From Arthrobacter sp. PAMC 25486 (GTDB taxonomy: Bacteria; Actinomycetota; Actinomycetes; Actinomycetales; Micrococcaceae): 64,000 nucleotides of DNA. The position numbers and the translations under genes are program-made. This document shows positions 35,408-43,438 of the stretch, one piece after another. The notes under the pieces were generated by a model, which was not told the origin of the DNA, ran no database searches, and was given only the letters and a program-made list of their open reading frames with translations. Position 1 is the stretch's first letter; each line of letters starts with the position of its first letter. The stretch is from NCBI RefSeq assembly GCF_000785535.1, contig NZ_CP007595.1, positions 3,990,439 to 4,054,438 on the forward strand. The letters are read 5' to 3'.

Positions 35408-35991
35408 TCGGCTGTCCCTTCACGCGTGGCTTGGCTCATTCCATGCCATGGAATGTCTCACGGCATACAGCGCCAACTATACGTCAGCCCGCTGTCCTCT
35501 CTCCGGAAGGAGATGCGCCCGCCACGTGGTCTCCAAACGGAGAGAGAGGGTCAACCCGTCACGTGCTGTCCAAAAGAAGGAACAAGGACAAAGGGGAGGA
35601 AGGGTGGGCTGGGAGGGAGGCGGTGCCGGAAGGAGGGCCCCGGCGTCGTGCTTCCCCATAAAAGGTGAACGAATCGCCCGACATGCGCGGTGAACAATAA
35701 TAAAACACTGCGTGTCATTGCGCACCGAGTGTCCCAAGATCCGCGGAAACTCACGGTAGTTTAGGAAGTGCAGGACTCCGTGTTTCGGAAAAGTGACGTA
35801 CCTCTCAGAATTATGTGGCACGAAGGCTTATCCCATGTATACTTGGACGTAGTTGTAGTGTTGCGTTTTTTGTAGTTGAAGCGACGCCGCCCCTTTGGGG
35901 AGACGTCGCTTTTCTGGAGAAGCGGACTTACACCGTACACGGAGGCCCGAAGGTCGGGCGGAATCTCCAACTTCAGAAGGAAATAGAAATA
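35408..35991 (+). promoter_or_regulatory. Long region before the cold-shock gene: promoter and structured leader
   Basis: No gene is supported between 35408 and 35991. TATACT near 35839 preceded by TG suggests an extended -10. In the leader, AAGCGACG (35879-35886) pairs with CGTCGCTT (35904-35911), followed by TTT, as in a terminator-like or thermosensing hairpin. Long structured leaders are usual for cold-shock genes. Upstream, CTCTCTCC/GGAGAGAG around 35495-35545 forms another inverted repeat, and GGCGTCGTGCTT occurs near 35643. Confidence 0.55.
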
Positions 35992-36195
35992 ATGGCAACA
36001 GGTACCGTCAAGTGGTTCAACGCTGAAAAGGGCTTCGGCTTCATCTCACCCGATGACCAGTCACAGGACGTTTTCGCGCACTACTCCGCGATCAACTCCT
36101 CCGGCTACCGCTCCCTCGAAGAGAACCAGAAGGTTTCTTTCGATGTTGAGCAGGGTCCCAAGGGTCCTCAGGCAGTCAACATCCAGGCTATCTAA
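35992..36195 (+). CDS. cspA: Cold-shock protein
   Basis: A 67-residue single-stranded nucleic-acid binding protein with the cold-shock fold. [16 protein letters not shown] (RNP1) and DVFAHYSAI (RNP2) are intact. AGAAGGAAATAG before the ATG at 35992 contains the ribosome-binding site. It is monocistronic with its own terminator. Such proteins melt RNA structure and act as antiterminators; the hairpin in its own leader fits that. Confidence 0.97.
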   Translation: MATGTVKWFNAEKGFGFISPDDQSQDVFAHYSAINSSGYRSLEENQKVSFDVEQGPKGPQAVNIQAI

Positions 36196-36249
36196 TTCTA
36201 AAGAAAACTTGCGGGCAACCGCAGCTTCTTTAGTCCTTTAGGGGCTTGA

Positions 36250-36290
36250 ACAAATTGGGTCCGGGTTTATCCCGGGCCCAATTTGTTTTT
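36250..36290 (+). terminator. Intrinsic terminator of the cold-shock gene
   Basis: ACAAATTGGGTCCGGG pairs with CCCGGGCCCAATTTGT around a TTTAT loop and is followed by TTTTT. A strong rho-independent terminator. Confidence 0.92.
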
Positions 36291-36344
36291 AACGTGCCGA
36301 TCTCCGTGCCCATCCATTGGATTAATTCTGGGCCTAGTCCCGGA

Positions 36345-36408
36345 AATGATCCCGATCCCGCTTTCTGATGCCGGGATCCCGGCATCAGAAAGCGGGATCG
36401 GGATCATT
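36345..36408. repeat. Perfect 64-bp palindrome
   Basis: The arms are exactly 32 bp each, beginning AATGATCCCGATCCCGCTTT and meeting at GGGATCCC with no loop. A related, imperfect palindrome is at 58701-58761. It lies just after the cold-shock terminator and upstream of perM. Too symmetric to be an ordinary terminator. Confidence 0.95.
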
Positions 36409-36494
36409 CGTGGCAGGCACCTTCAGATTTTGTGGCCTATTCCATCGGCCCAGTTCGCGGCCGTGCGGGCCACCTTATGGCACCATGGAAGACG

Positions 36495-37817
36495 ATGACC
36501 AGCAAAGCGGCCAAGAGCCAACGCGACGGAATTCCCATGCCGCTATGGCTGCAGGGGGCGTTTGAAGCTGCCCAAATGTTTGTCATTTCGGCCCTAGTTG
36601 TTGCCATTCCACTGGCGGCCACCTGGTTTGCCGGGGGCTTCGCAGAAAGAGACGCCTCTGTCGTCGCCCGGCTGGCCGGACAGATTTGGTTGGTCGGCCA
36701 CGGCGTTCCGCTGCAGCTGACGGAGGCCAGTGGCCCCATTTCTGCGTCCGTGGAATCGGGTGTCTTCAACCTGCTGCCGCTTGGCCTGATGCTGGTTCCC
36801 TTTTTTCTGGCTTGGCGGTCCGGACGGCGGCTGGCCAGGGCCTCCTACACGGATCAGTTGTGGCAGCCGCTGTCCAGTGCCGCCGCCGTCTATGCCGCTG
36901 CGGGTCTGGCCACCGGCTTTGTTTGCAGCGAGCAGGCTGTCAATGCACCACTTATTGCCAGCACCTTGATGCCTCTCATTCCTGCTGTCGCCGGACTGAT
37001 CATCGGCGCCCGGCGTGAAGCCGGATCGTGGAGCCGTCTTGTTGGCATCAGCGCGGCCGACTGGATTGACAAGACCAGCCAGGACCAGCGCTGGGCCGGC
37101 TCGTATGTCTGGGCTGTGATCCGTTCAGGCTTTGTTGCCATGATGACAGCCGTTTCCCTCTCGGCTCTGCTGTTGGCCGTGAATATCGTGGCCCGGTGGC
37201 ATGACATCGCGGCCGTGTATCAGGGAGTGCGGGCCGGGGCCATCGGCGGCGCAGCCCTGACCCTGGCCCAAATCGCCTACCTGCCGAACCTCACCAGCTG
37301 GACTCTTGCCTGGGCCGGAGGCGACGGCTTCGCGCTGGGCGACGGTTCCTCCGTGTCGCCACTGGGCACCTCCGTCGCCCCGGTTCCCCCCATCCCGCTG
37401 CTAGCTGCCCTGCCAACGGGAGCCCTGACGTGGGGTTTCGCCGCTTTGCTGATCCCCGTCGTGGCCGGAGTGCTGGCCGGGTGGTGGTTTGTCCGTGCAG
37501 GTGAAAACCACTTTGATGAATGGTTCTCCCTGAAGGTCCGCCAGCGTTGGCTTTCACTGCCCGTATCCACACTGTTCCTCGGGGCCGTGATTGGCACGGT
37601 CGCTGCGGCGCTGGCCTGGGTGCTGTTCTACGTTTCGCAGGGATCCATCGGCATCGGGCGGTTGAGCCACCTCGGCCCGGACCCCTTCACCGCCGCCTTG
37701 TGGGTGGCCGTGGAAGTCGCGGCTGGCGTCGTCGTTGGATCGCTGCTGGCCCCCTGGCTCGAAGGCGAACGCAGGGCCCAACCCGCGTTGCACCCGCATA
37801 GGGAAACCGCCGAATAG
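36495..37817 (+). CDS. PerM-like / DUF6350 membrane protein
   Basis: A 440-residue polytopic membrane protein with about eight to ten hydrophobic segments. It begins near MTSKAAKSQRDG; an upstream ATG at 36477 is also possible. Its position immediately before purN matches that of PerM (Rv0955) in mycobacteria, which stabilises the divisome at the membrane, and length is similar. No soluble domain or catalytic motif is visible. Assignment is by length, topology and synteny. Confidence 0.72.
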   Translation: MTSKAAKSQRDGIPMPLWLQGAFEAAQMFVISALVVAIPLAATWFAGGFAERDASVVARLAGQIWLVGHGVPLQLTEASGPISASVESGVFNLLPLGLMLVPFFLAWRSGRRLARASYTDQLWQPLSSAAAVYAAAGLATGFVCSEQAVNAPLIASTLMPLIPAVAGLIIGARREAGSWSRLVGISAADWIDKTSQDQRWAGSYVWAVIRSGFVAMMTAVSLSALLLAVNIVARWHDIAAVYQGVRAGAIGGAALTLAQIAYLPNLTSWTLAWAGGDGFALGDGSSVSPLGTSVAPVPPIPLLAALPTGALTWGFAALLIPVVAGVLAGWWFVRAGENHFDEWFSLKVRQRWLSLPVSTLFLGAVIGTVAAALAWVLFYVSQGSIGIGRLSHLGPDPFTAALWVAVEVAAGVVVGSLLAPWLEGERRAQPALHPHRETAE

Positions 37818-37851
37818 GGCATGGACGCCCCTTGGCCCTAAAATTGGGGCC

Positions 37852-38415
37852 ATGCGCATAGTTGTTTTAGTTTCCGGAACCGGTTCAAATCTCCAAGCAG
37901 TGATCGACGCCGTCGCCGACGGATCCCTGCCCCTCGAGATCGCCGCCGTGGGTGCAGACCGGCCCGACACCTTTGGCGTGGAGCGCTCCGCGGCCGCCGG
38001 CTTGGACACGTTCGTGGTGAACTTCAAGGACTACGCCACCCGTACCGACTGGGACGCTGCACTGCTTGACGCCGTTGCCGCCTACAAGCCGGACTACGTG
38101 ATTTCCAGCGGCTTCATGCGCATCGTGGCCCCGAGTTTCATCAACGCCTTCGCGGGCCGCTACGTCAACACGCACCCCGCGCTGCTGCCGTCCTTCCCCG
38201 GCGCCCACGGCGTCCGCGACGCGATGGCCTACGGCGTCAAGGTCACGGGCTGCACCGTCCACTTCGCCGACGCCGGCGTGGACACGGGCCCCATCATCGC
38301 CCAGACCCCGGTCACCGTCCGGCCCGACGACACCGAGGACACCCTGCACGAACGCATCAAAGTGGCCGAGCGCGAACTGCTCATCCAGGTGCTGGCAGAC
38401 CTGGCACGCGGGTAA
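37852..38415 (+). CDS. purN: Phosphoribosylglycinamide formyltransferase
   Basis: A 187-residue enzyme of purine synthesis that formylates glycinamide ribonucleotide with 10-formyl-tetrahydrofolate. Conserved parts are VLVSGTGSNLQAVIDA at the start, NTHPALLPSFPGAHGVRDA with the catalytic His and Asn context, and DTGPIIAQ. The ATG at 37852 lies 34 bp after the perM-like stop codon. It would normally be followed by purH; here purH lies 6.7 kb further on. Confidence 0.95.
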   Translation: MRIVVLVSGTGSNLQAVIDAVADGSLPLEIAAVGADRPDTFGVERSAAAGLDTFVVNFKDYATRTDWDAALLDAVAAYKPDYVISSGFMRIVAPSFINAFAGRYVNTHPALLPSFPGAHGVRDAMAYGVKVTGCTVHFADAGVDTGPIIAQTPVTVRPDDTEDTLHERIKVAERELLIQVLADLARG

Positions 38416-38458
38416 ACTTCCGGCAACCCTTTCCCTCCGGATCCACGATTCATCGAGT

Positions 38459-38528
38459 TTGCAGTTGTTGGACCGATTTCCACCAAAACAGGTGTTTTTC
38501 GTCCAACAAGTGCGTACTCGATTTTTTT
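38459..38528. terminator. Imperfect hairpin with T-run between purN and the DedA gene
   Basis: TTGTTGGAC pairs with GTCCAACAA at about 38468 and 38504, followed by CGATTTTTTTA on the plus strand. It starts TTTGCAGTTG like the family A palindromes. It should end the purN transcript, and the T-run overlaps the stop codon of the DedA gene on the other strand. Confidence 0.65.
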
Positions 38529-39150
38529 ACGGTGCGACGGCGGGAGCCTGCCTTGCGCTCTTTCGGTCCAGCAACCAGGTGGAGACTTGGCCAACGAGCC
38601 AGCCCAGCACGATCGAGAAGACGATGGCAATGACCACTGCCACCTGAGTTGAAATACCGGGCCAGAATTGTGTCAGCACGCCGATTCCCACGGAATACAA
38701 CGACCAAATGCCGCCCGAGACGAGGGAAAACACCGTAAACGCACGCAGCGGGTAGCCTGCCACGGTTGCTGCGATGTTGGATGAGAGCCGGCCCAGCGGA
38801 ATGAACCTGGATGTCAGCATGAACATGTACGGTCGCCGCCTGAGCCTGCTCGTCGCCGCATCCACGGCGCGCTGGCGCCGCGGCCCGCGCGAGGACCCCC
38901 ACCGGGTGTGGCCAAACATCTTCGTTGCCCAATACGTCAACAGGTCCCCGGCCACGGCGCCCGCCATCATTGCCAGCACCAGCGGCAGTGCCTGCGGTCC
39001 GCCGTCGAGCCCGGCCAATGCGCCCAAAGCAACAAACACCGTGGTGCTGGGCACGGGCGGGATCAGGGCAGAGAACATGACGAAGCCGCCACCCAGTACA
39101 TAGACCCAAAAGCCCGCCAGAAAGCCGGAGGTGTCGGCGGCGAGATCCAT
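38527..39150 (-). CDS. DedA-family membrane protein
   Basis: A 207-residue inner-membrane protein of the DedA/SNARE-associated family, thought to handle lipid carriers such as undecaprenyl phosphate. FSALIPPVPSTTVFVALGAL, GDLLTYWATKMFGHTRWG and SRFIPLGRLSSNIAATVAG are the conserved re-entrant and charged segments. Close to a peptidoglycan-recycling block, but this could be chance. Confidence 0.85.
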   Translation of the reverse strand: MDLAADTSGFLAGFWVYVLGGGFVMFSALIPPVPSTTVFVALGALAGLDGGPQALPLVLAMMAGAVAGDLLTYWATKMFGHTRWGSSRGPRRQRAVDAATSRLRRRPYMFMLTSRFIPLGRLSSNIAATVAGYPLRAFTVFSLVSGGIWSLYSVGIGVLTQFWPGISTQVAVVIAIVFSIVLGWLVGQVSTWLLDRKSARQAPAVAP

Positions 39151-39285
39151 GGGGTCCCTTTCGGAGCGGTGGTTTTGGACGCAGCGTGGTCGGACTGCTC
39201 AATAAAGTCTACGGGCCCTCGGGCAAGGTGCCGTTCAACGGTGGTGGCGCAGCAGGCCAGGTGCTGCCTCAACCGCGGCCCTGCA

Positions 39286-39588
39286 CTACTTCTTTGCGCG
39301 GCCCAACAGCAATGAGGCCACAGCCGTGGCAGCCGTGACGGTGTAGACGGCGGGCCAAGAGCCCATCTTTTTCGCCAACGGGTGGGAGCCGCCAAAGGCA
39401 GCCACATAGGTGGCGGTCAGGGCCACGGCAGTTCCCGTGCCGGCATTCTTCTTCCAACCGACGTACGCTGCCGCTCCGGCAGCTGCCAAAACAGCACCGC
39501 CCAGCTGGCGGTTCTTCGTGGCGCGGGCGGTCTGGTAGCCGCCGAGCAGTCCGGCGGTGGCGAAGGCTGTGGGAAGCAGGGCGTTCAT
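39286..39588 (-). CDS. Small hydrophobic membrane protein
   Basis: A 100-residue protein with about three to four hydrophobic segments (LLPTAFATAGLLGGY, GGAVLAAAGAAAYVG, TAVALTATYVAAFGG, TVTAATAVASLLLG) and a basic C-terminus GRAKK. No family recognised. Confidence 0.6.
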   Translation of the reverse strand: MNALLPTAFATAGLLGGYQTARATKNRQLGGAVLAAAGAAAYVGWKKNAGTGTAVALTATYVAAFGGSHPLAKKMGSWPAVYTVTAATAVASLLLGRAKK

Positions 39589-39723
39589 GGATGGTCCTAA
39601 CAGTTGTCGGAAATCAATGCAGCCAACAGGCTAACGGTTGAAGGTGGATGAATGCTGAACGCGCATTCCGGCCAGCCGACGCGCCGGGTTGTTTGAAACT
39701 GCAGGAACCGACCACTGGCCGCC

Positions 39724-41076
39724 TCAGTCCAGGGCTGCGCCGCGGGTTTCGGGGGCTGAGAACGCCATCCAGATCACGGCGAGCAGCACCAGTCCGCCCG
39801 TCAGTGCGAAGGTCAGCGGCAAACCAAGAACGGGCCACAACAGCGAGCCGAAGATCAGCGGGACCAAGCCCGCACCCACCCGCGAAATGGTGGAGGCCCA
39901 GCCGAAGCCGGTGGCGCGCAGCTCGGTGGGGTACAGCTCCGAGACGTAGGTGTAGAGCACGGGGATGGCCACCTGAATGACAAAGCCAAACACCAGCAGC
40001 CAAACTTGGGCGGCCACCGGCGCATCCAGGACCAGGGCAAAGATGACCAGCGACAGTGCGGCGAGGGGCCCTGTGATCGCCAAGATCCACTTGCGCCCCA
40101 GCCGCTCCACCAACAGGGCGGCAACTATGACGCCGACCAGGCCAATGCCCGTCATCGACGCAGTGGCCATGAACGCCTTGTTTTCCGCGTAGCCGGTGGC
40201 CACCAAAATGGATGGCATCCAAGTCAGCGCTCCGTAGTACACCAGCAGGATCGTCAGGAACAGTGACCAGGCAACGCCGGTAATGCGCCAGTTGAAACGC
40301 CACAGCCCGGCAAGCTGGTCACCCACCCGCCCCAGCGACAGCTTTGGCGCAGTGGCCGGATCGGGCAGCACCCACGGCCCCACAGTGGCGCCGGTCCGGC
40401 GAATGAGGGAATCAATGACGGCTTTCGCCTCGGCGGGACGCCCGGCACGCACCAGGTACAGCGGCGATTCCGGGACACCCACGCGAACCCAAAACACGAG
40501 CAGCGCAGGCAGCACCATGACCAGCATCAGGTAGCGCCAATTTCCAAAGGAGGCCATCAACACGGCCGACACCACACCGCACAGCGACGCACCAATGGGC
40601 CACCACGCATCCATCGCCGTCAGCACGCGGCCGCGGTGTTTGCGCGGGGTGAACTCGCCCACCAGCGCATAATCCACCGGTATGCAGCCGCCCAGCCCAA
40701 AGCCTGCGAGGAAGCGGAACACGCAGAACAGCACGATCTCGTTGGAGACGGCGCCGAGCACGGTGAAGATGGAGAAGATCAGCAGCGTCAGGGTGAAGGC
40801 CTTCTTGCGCCCGATAATGTCGGCAATCGAGCCCCAGGCAAACGCGCCCACGGCCATGCCAATCAGGTTCGCCGTGCCAATCCACGCCGCCTGCCCCGGG
40901 CTGAGCCCCCATTCCTTGGACAGCAGCGGAATCAGGAAGCCGTTGAGCGTCACATCCCAGGCGTCGAACATGAACCCGAGCCCGCCGATGAGGAAAATGC
41001 TGCCCTGCACGCGCCACTTCCACGGCAGTTCCTGCACCACGCGGTCGCCGGTCAAAATCGCCGTGGGGGTGCTCAT
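39724..41076 (-). CDS. MFS transporter, sugar/metabolite:H+ symporter type
   Basis: A 450-residue, 12-helix major facilitator with the loop 2-3 motif GSIADIIGRKKAFTL and the loop 8-9 counterpart LVERLGRKWIL. The segment YTYVSELYPTELRATGFGWA is typical of the aromatic-acid/sugar porter subfamilies. It overlaps the end of a serine hydrolase gene by four bases (ATGA) and is last in a run nagZ-murQ-hydrolase-MFS, so it may import a cell-wall sugar or peptide. Confidence 0.88.
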   Translation of the reverse strand: MSTPTAILTGDRVVQELPWKWRVQGSIFLIGGLGFMFDAWDVTLNGFLIPLLSKEWGLSPGQAAWIGTANLIGMAVGAFAWGSIADIIGRKKAFTLTLLIFSIFTVLGAVSNEIVLFCVFRFLAGFGLGGCIPVDYALVGEFTPRKHRGRVLTAMDAWWPIGASLCGVVSAVLMASFGNWRYLMLVMVLPALLVFWVRVGVPESPLYLVRAGRPAEAKAVIDSLIRRTGATVGPWVLPDPATAPKLSLGRVGDQLAGLWRFNWRITGVAWSLFLTILLVYYGALTWMPSILVATGYAENKAFMATASMTGIGLVGVIVAALLVERLGRKWILAITGPLAALSLVIFALVLDAPVAAQVWLLVFGFVIQVAIPVLYTYVSELYPTELRATGFGWASTISRVGAGLVPLIFGSLLWPVLGLPLTFALTGGLVLLAVIWMAFSAPETRGAALD

Positions 41077-42231
41077 GCACCGTCCCCGTTCACGGTTGCA
41101 TGGGAATGGACGACGTCGGACACAGCCTTGCGCAGGCCCGTCGCGTCATCCCCGTCGCGGCTTGGATTCACCCGGTTGCTCAGCAGCGCGACCACCACCC
41201 CCGCGTCCTTGTCGACCAATAAGGAGGTCCCGGTGAAGCCGCCGTGCCCGCGTGCCTGCGTTCCGGCGTCGCCCATCCAGGGCTGCTGGTTGATGCGCAG
41301 CCCCAGCCCGTGGCCAAAACCGGGATCGGCGGGGTCAAAATGGCGGCCCAGCACGTCCGGGAGCTGGTTGCGCCACATCTCGTCGGCCAGGGCGGGGGAG
41401 AGGATGTCCGGGAGCCCGTGCAGCAGCGCCGTGCCAAAAACGCGCAGCCCGTCGGCCGTGGCAAACATGCCGGCATTGCCGCTGAGCCCACCCAGCGACC
41501 AGGCCGCCTCGTCGTGCACGATGCCGCGCACCAGTCCCCGGCCCAGCCCGGGTTGGAATTCGGTGGGGGCGCTGTGCTCAATGCGCGGCGTGCCGGTGAT
41601 GCCGTGCGTGGGCAGCTGGTACAGCACGCGTTCGCGCACCAGCTGCTCCCACGGCGTTTTCGTGATCTGCTCGGCCAGCACCATGATCGTGTTGAATCCG
41701 GCGCACGAGTACTCAAACCGGGTCCCCGGCGTGGCCGCCAATTTCGTGGCCAGCAGATCCGCGATGAGCGCCCGCCGGTCAAAACCGCGCCCGGACGACA
41801 ACGCGGCATCCCAGCCCCGCCACTGCGACGGCAGCCCCGGAGGTGTGCGTCAAAAGGTGCCGCAGCGTCACGGCGGACTTATCCCCGCGCGCATAGGCGC
41901 GCAGGTGCCGGCCCACGGGCGCGTCCAGCTCCAGCCGTCCGTCGCCCACCAGTGCCAGCGCCGTGACGGTGGTGAACAGCTTCGTCACCGAGGCCAGGTC
42001 AAAAAGTGTCGCCGAGCCGCAAGCGCCCGCCGTGATGACCGGCAGTTCGGCAACGCTGTGGTCAACTCCCTGAAGCGCGACGGCGCAACTCACGGCGGGT
42101 GCCACCCCCTCCTTCACTGCCTGGTTCAGCAGGCGCTGGAGCTCGTGGCGTATGCCGCCGTCGGCGAAGGGGCCAGAGTTGGAGGCGCCGGGGGAGAAGG
42201 GACCAGAGGACAAAACGTGGGGTGCGCTCAT
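41073..42231 (-). pseudogene. Serine hydrolase / beta-lactamase-like protein, frameshifted
   Basis: Two overlapping frames together encode one penicillin-binding-protein-like hydrolase. The first (42231 to 41779) has the SxxK motif in LASVTKLFTT and RHLLTHTSG; the second (up to 41073) continues with FDRRALIADLLATKL, FEYSCAGFNTI (YxN-like), GLSGNAGMFAT and GHGGFTGTS. They join if one base is removed from the CCCC run at 41835-41838, giving HTSG-LPSQWRGW-DAALSSGRG. So there is a one-base insertion: a recent pseudogene, a sequencing error or a phase-variable homopolymer. Intact, it would be a cell-wall or beta-lactam-related esterase in the murQ operon. Confidence 0.85.
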
Positions 42232-42289
42232 GAGGGGGATCCGCCGTCGTGCTGCTTGGAGGGATGGGGAAGGACTGTTTTTCCAGAGA

Positions 42290-43264
42290 TTAGCCCATGG
42301 AGGTGCCGGCGTCGATGGACGCAGGAAGGAAGCCCGCGTTCTCCGCCAGCAGGGAGGCCGCCTGGGCAGCCGGCAGGCCTGTCATGATCGCCAGGATGGC
42401 TGCCTTGACGTGCCCGTCGGCGGCGGCGAGTGCCGCCTTTGCGGTGTCCGCGTCGCAGCCGGTGACCCGCATGAGTGTGCGTTCGCTGCGGGCGTGGAGC
42501 TTGGCGTTCGTGGCGCGGAGGTCGACCATGACGTTTTTGTACGTCTTGCCGAGGCGGACCATGGTGATGGTGCTGATCATGTTCAGGACCAGCTTCTGGC
42601 AGGTGCCGGACTTCAACCGGGTGGAGCCGGAGAGGAATTCCGGGCCCACCTCGATCTCCAGGGCGGTGTCCGCCGCGGCGCCCAGCGGGGAGTTGTTATT
42701 ACAGGCGAAGCCCACGGTATAGGCGCCCTGTGCGCGGGAGGCCTTGATGGCGGCGATGACATAGGGGGTGCGGCCGGAGGCGGCCATGCCCACCACCGAG
42801 TCGTTGGGAGTCAGGTTCAGGGCGGCCATGTCGGCGGCGCCGGCCTCTTCACTGTCTTCGGCGTTTTCCACGGCCTGGTTTACGGCGGCCCGGCCTCCGG
42901 CGATGATGCCGACCACCAGGGACGGGTCGGTGCCAAACGTGGGAGGACATTCGCTGGCATCCAGGATGCCCATGCGGCCCGGGGTGCCGGCACCGACGTA
43001 GATAAGGCGCCCGCCGCGGGACATGCGGTCGGCGATCTCGTCGATGATGGCGGCGATGGTGTGCTGCTGCTGCTCGATCGCCGCCGGGACGAGCGCGTCC
43101 TCGCCGTTCATGGCGGCCACGAGCTCCTGCGTGGACAGGGCGGCCAGGTCCGGGTAGTTCGGGTTGGCGGCCTCGGTGGTGAGGGCGCCGATCTCGGCGC
43201 GGATGGCGTCGATGGTGTTCTCAGGGGTGCTCACTGAGGCGATGGTGTTCTCAGGGGTGCTCAC
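42290..43264 (-). CDS. murQ: N-acetylmuramic acid 6-phosphate etherase
   Basis: A 324-residue SIS-domain lyase that cleaves the lactyl ether of MurNAc-6-phosphate to GlcNAc-6-phosphate and lactate. RLIYVGAGTPGRMGILDASECPPTFG is the signature (with the catalytic Glu in ASECPP), and GPEFLSGSTRLKSGTCQKLV with the UBA-like C-terminus fits. The GTG at 43264 follows AAGGAAG. A 30-bp direct duplication covers the first codons, so a second GTG start (residue 11) exists with the same STPENTI sequence. Part of the peptidoglycan recycling block. Confidence 0.93.
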   Translation of the reverse strand: MSTPENTIASVSTPENTIDAIRAEIGALTTEAANPNYPDLAALSTQELVAAMNGEDALVPAAIEQQQHTIAAIIDEIADRMSRGGRLIYVGAGTPGRMGILDASECPPTFGTDPSLVVGIIAGGRAAVNQAVENAEDSEEAGAADMAALNLTPNDSVVGMAASGRTPYVIAAIKASRAQGAYTVGFACNNNSPLGAAADTALEIEVGPEFLSGSTRLKSGTCQKLVLNMISTITMVRLGKTYKNVMVDLRATNAKLHARSERTLMRVTGCDADTAKAALAAADGHVKAAILAIMTGLPAAQAASLLAENAGFLPASIDAGTSMG

Positions 43265-43319
43265 TGTGCGTTCTTCCTTACTTTCCTACGTTGTCTCCTC
43301 CGCCCCATCATCCCCTGTA

Positions 43320-43382
43320 CTTCTGCCGAGGTGTGAGATGACGCCCTGTCCGACAGGGCGTCATCTCACACCTCGGCAGAAG
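43320..43382. repeat. 63-bp palindrome, CTTCTGCCGAGGTGTGAG family
   Basis: Perfect 31-bp arms with a single central base. The half-arm TTCTGCCGAGGTGTGAG is the same as the first 17 bp of the three tandem 32-bp units at 57291. It lies between nagZ and murQ. Confidence 0.95.
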
Positions 43383-43438
43383 GGGCGGGTGTGGGGTGCT
43401 GGGAGAGAGTTGGGGGTGCGGAGTTTGGGGTGGGAGGG

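Noticed and set aside
41835..41838. Programmed ribosomal frameshift in the serine hydrolase
   Set aside because: No slippery heptamer, stop codon or stimulatory structure recognisable; a simple one-base insertion in a homopolymer explains the data.
40636..42387. Long plus-strand open frame (583 codons) opposite the MFS and hydrolase genes
   Set aside because: Spans two genes and the frameshift; translation is P/S/R-rich and has no domain. Antisense shadow in GC-rich DNA.
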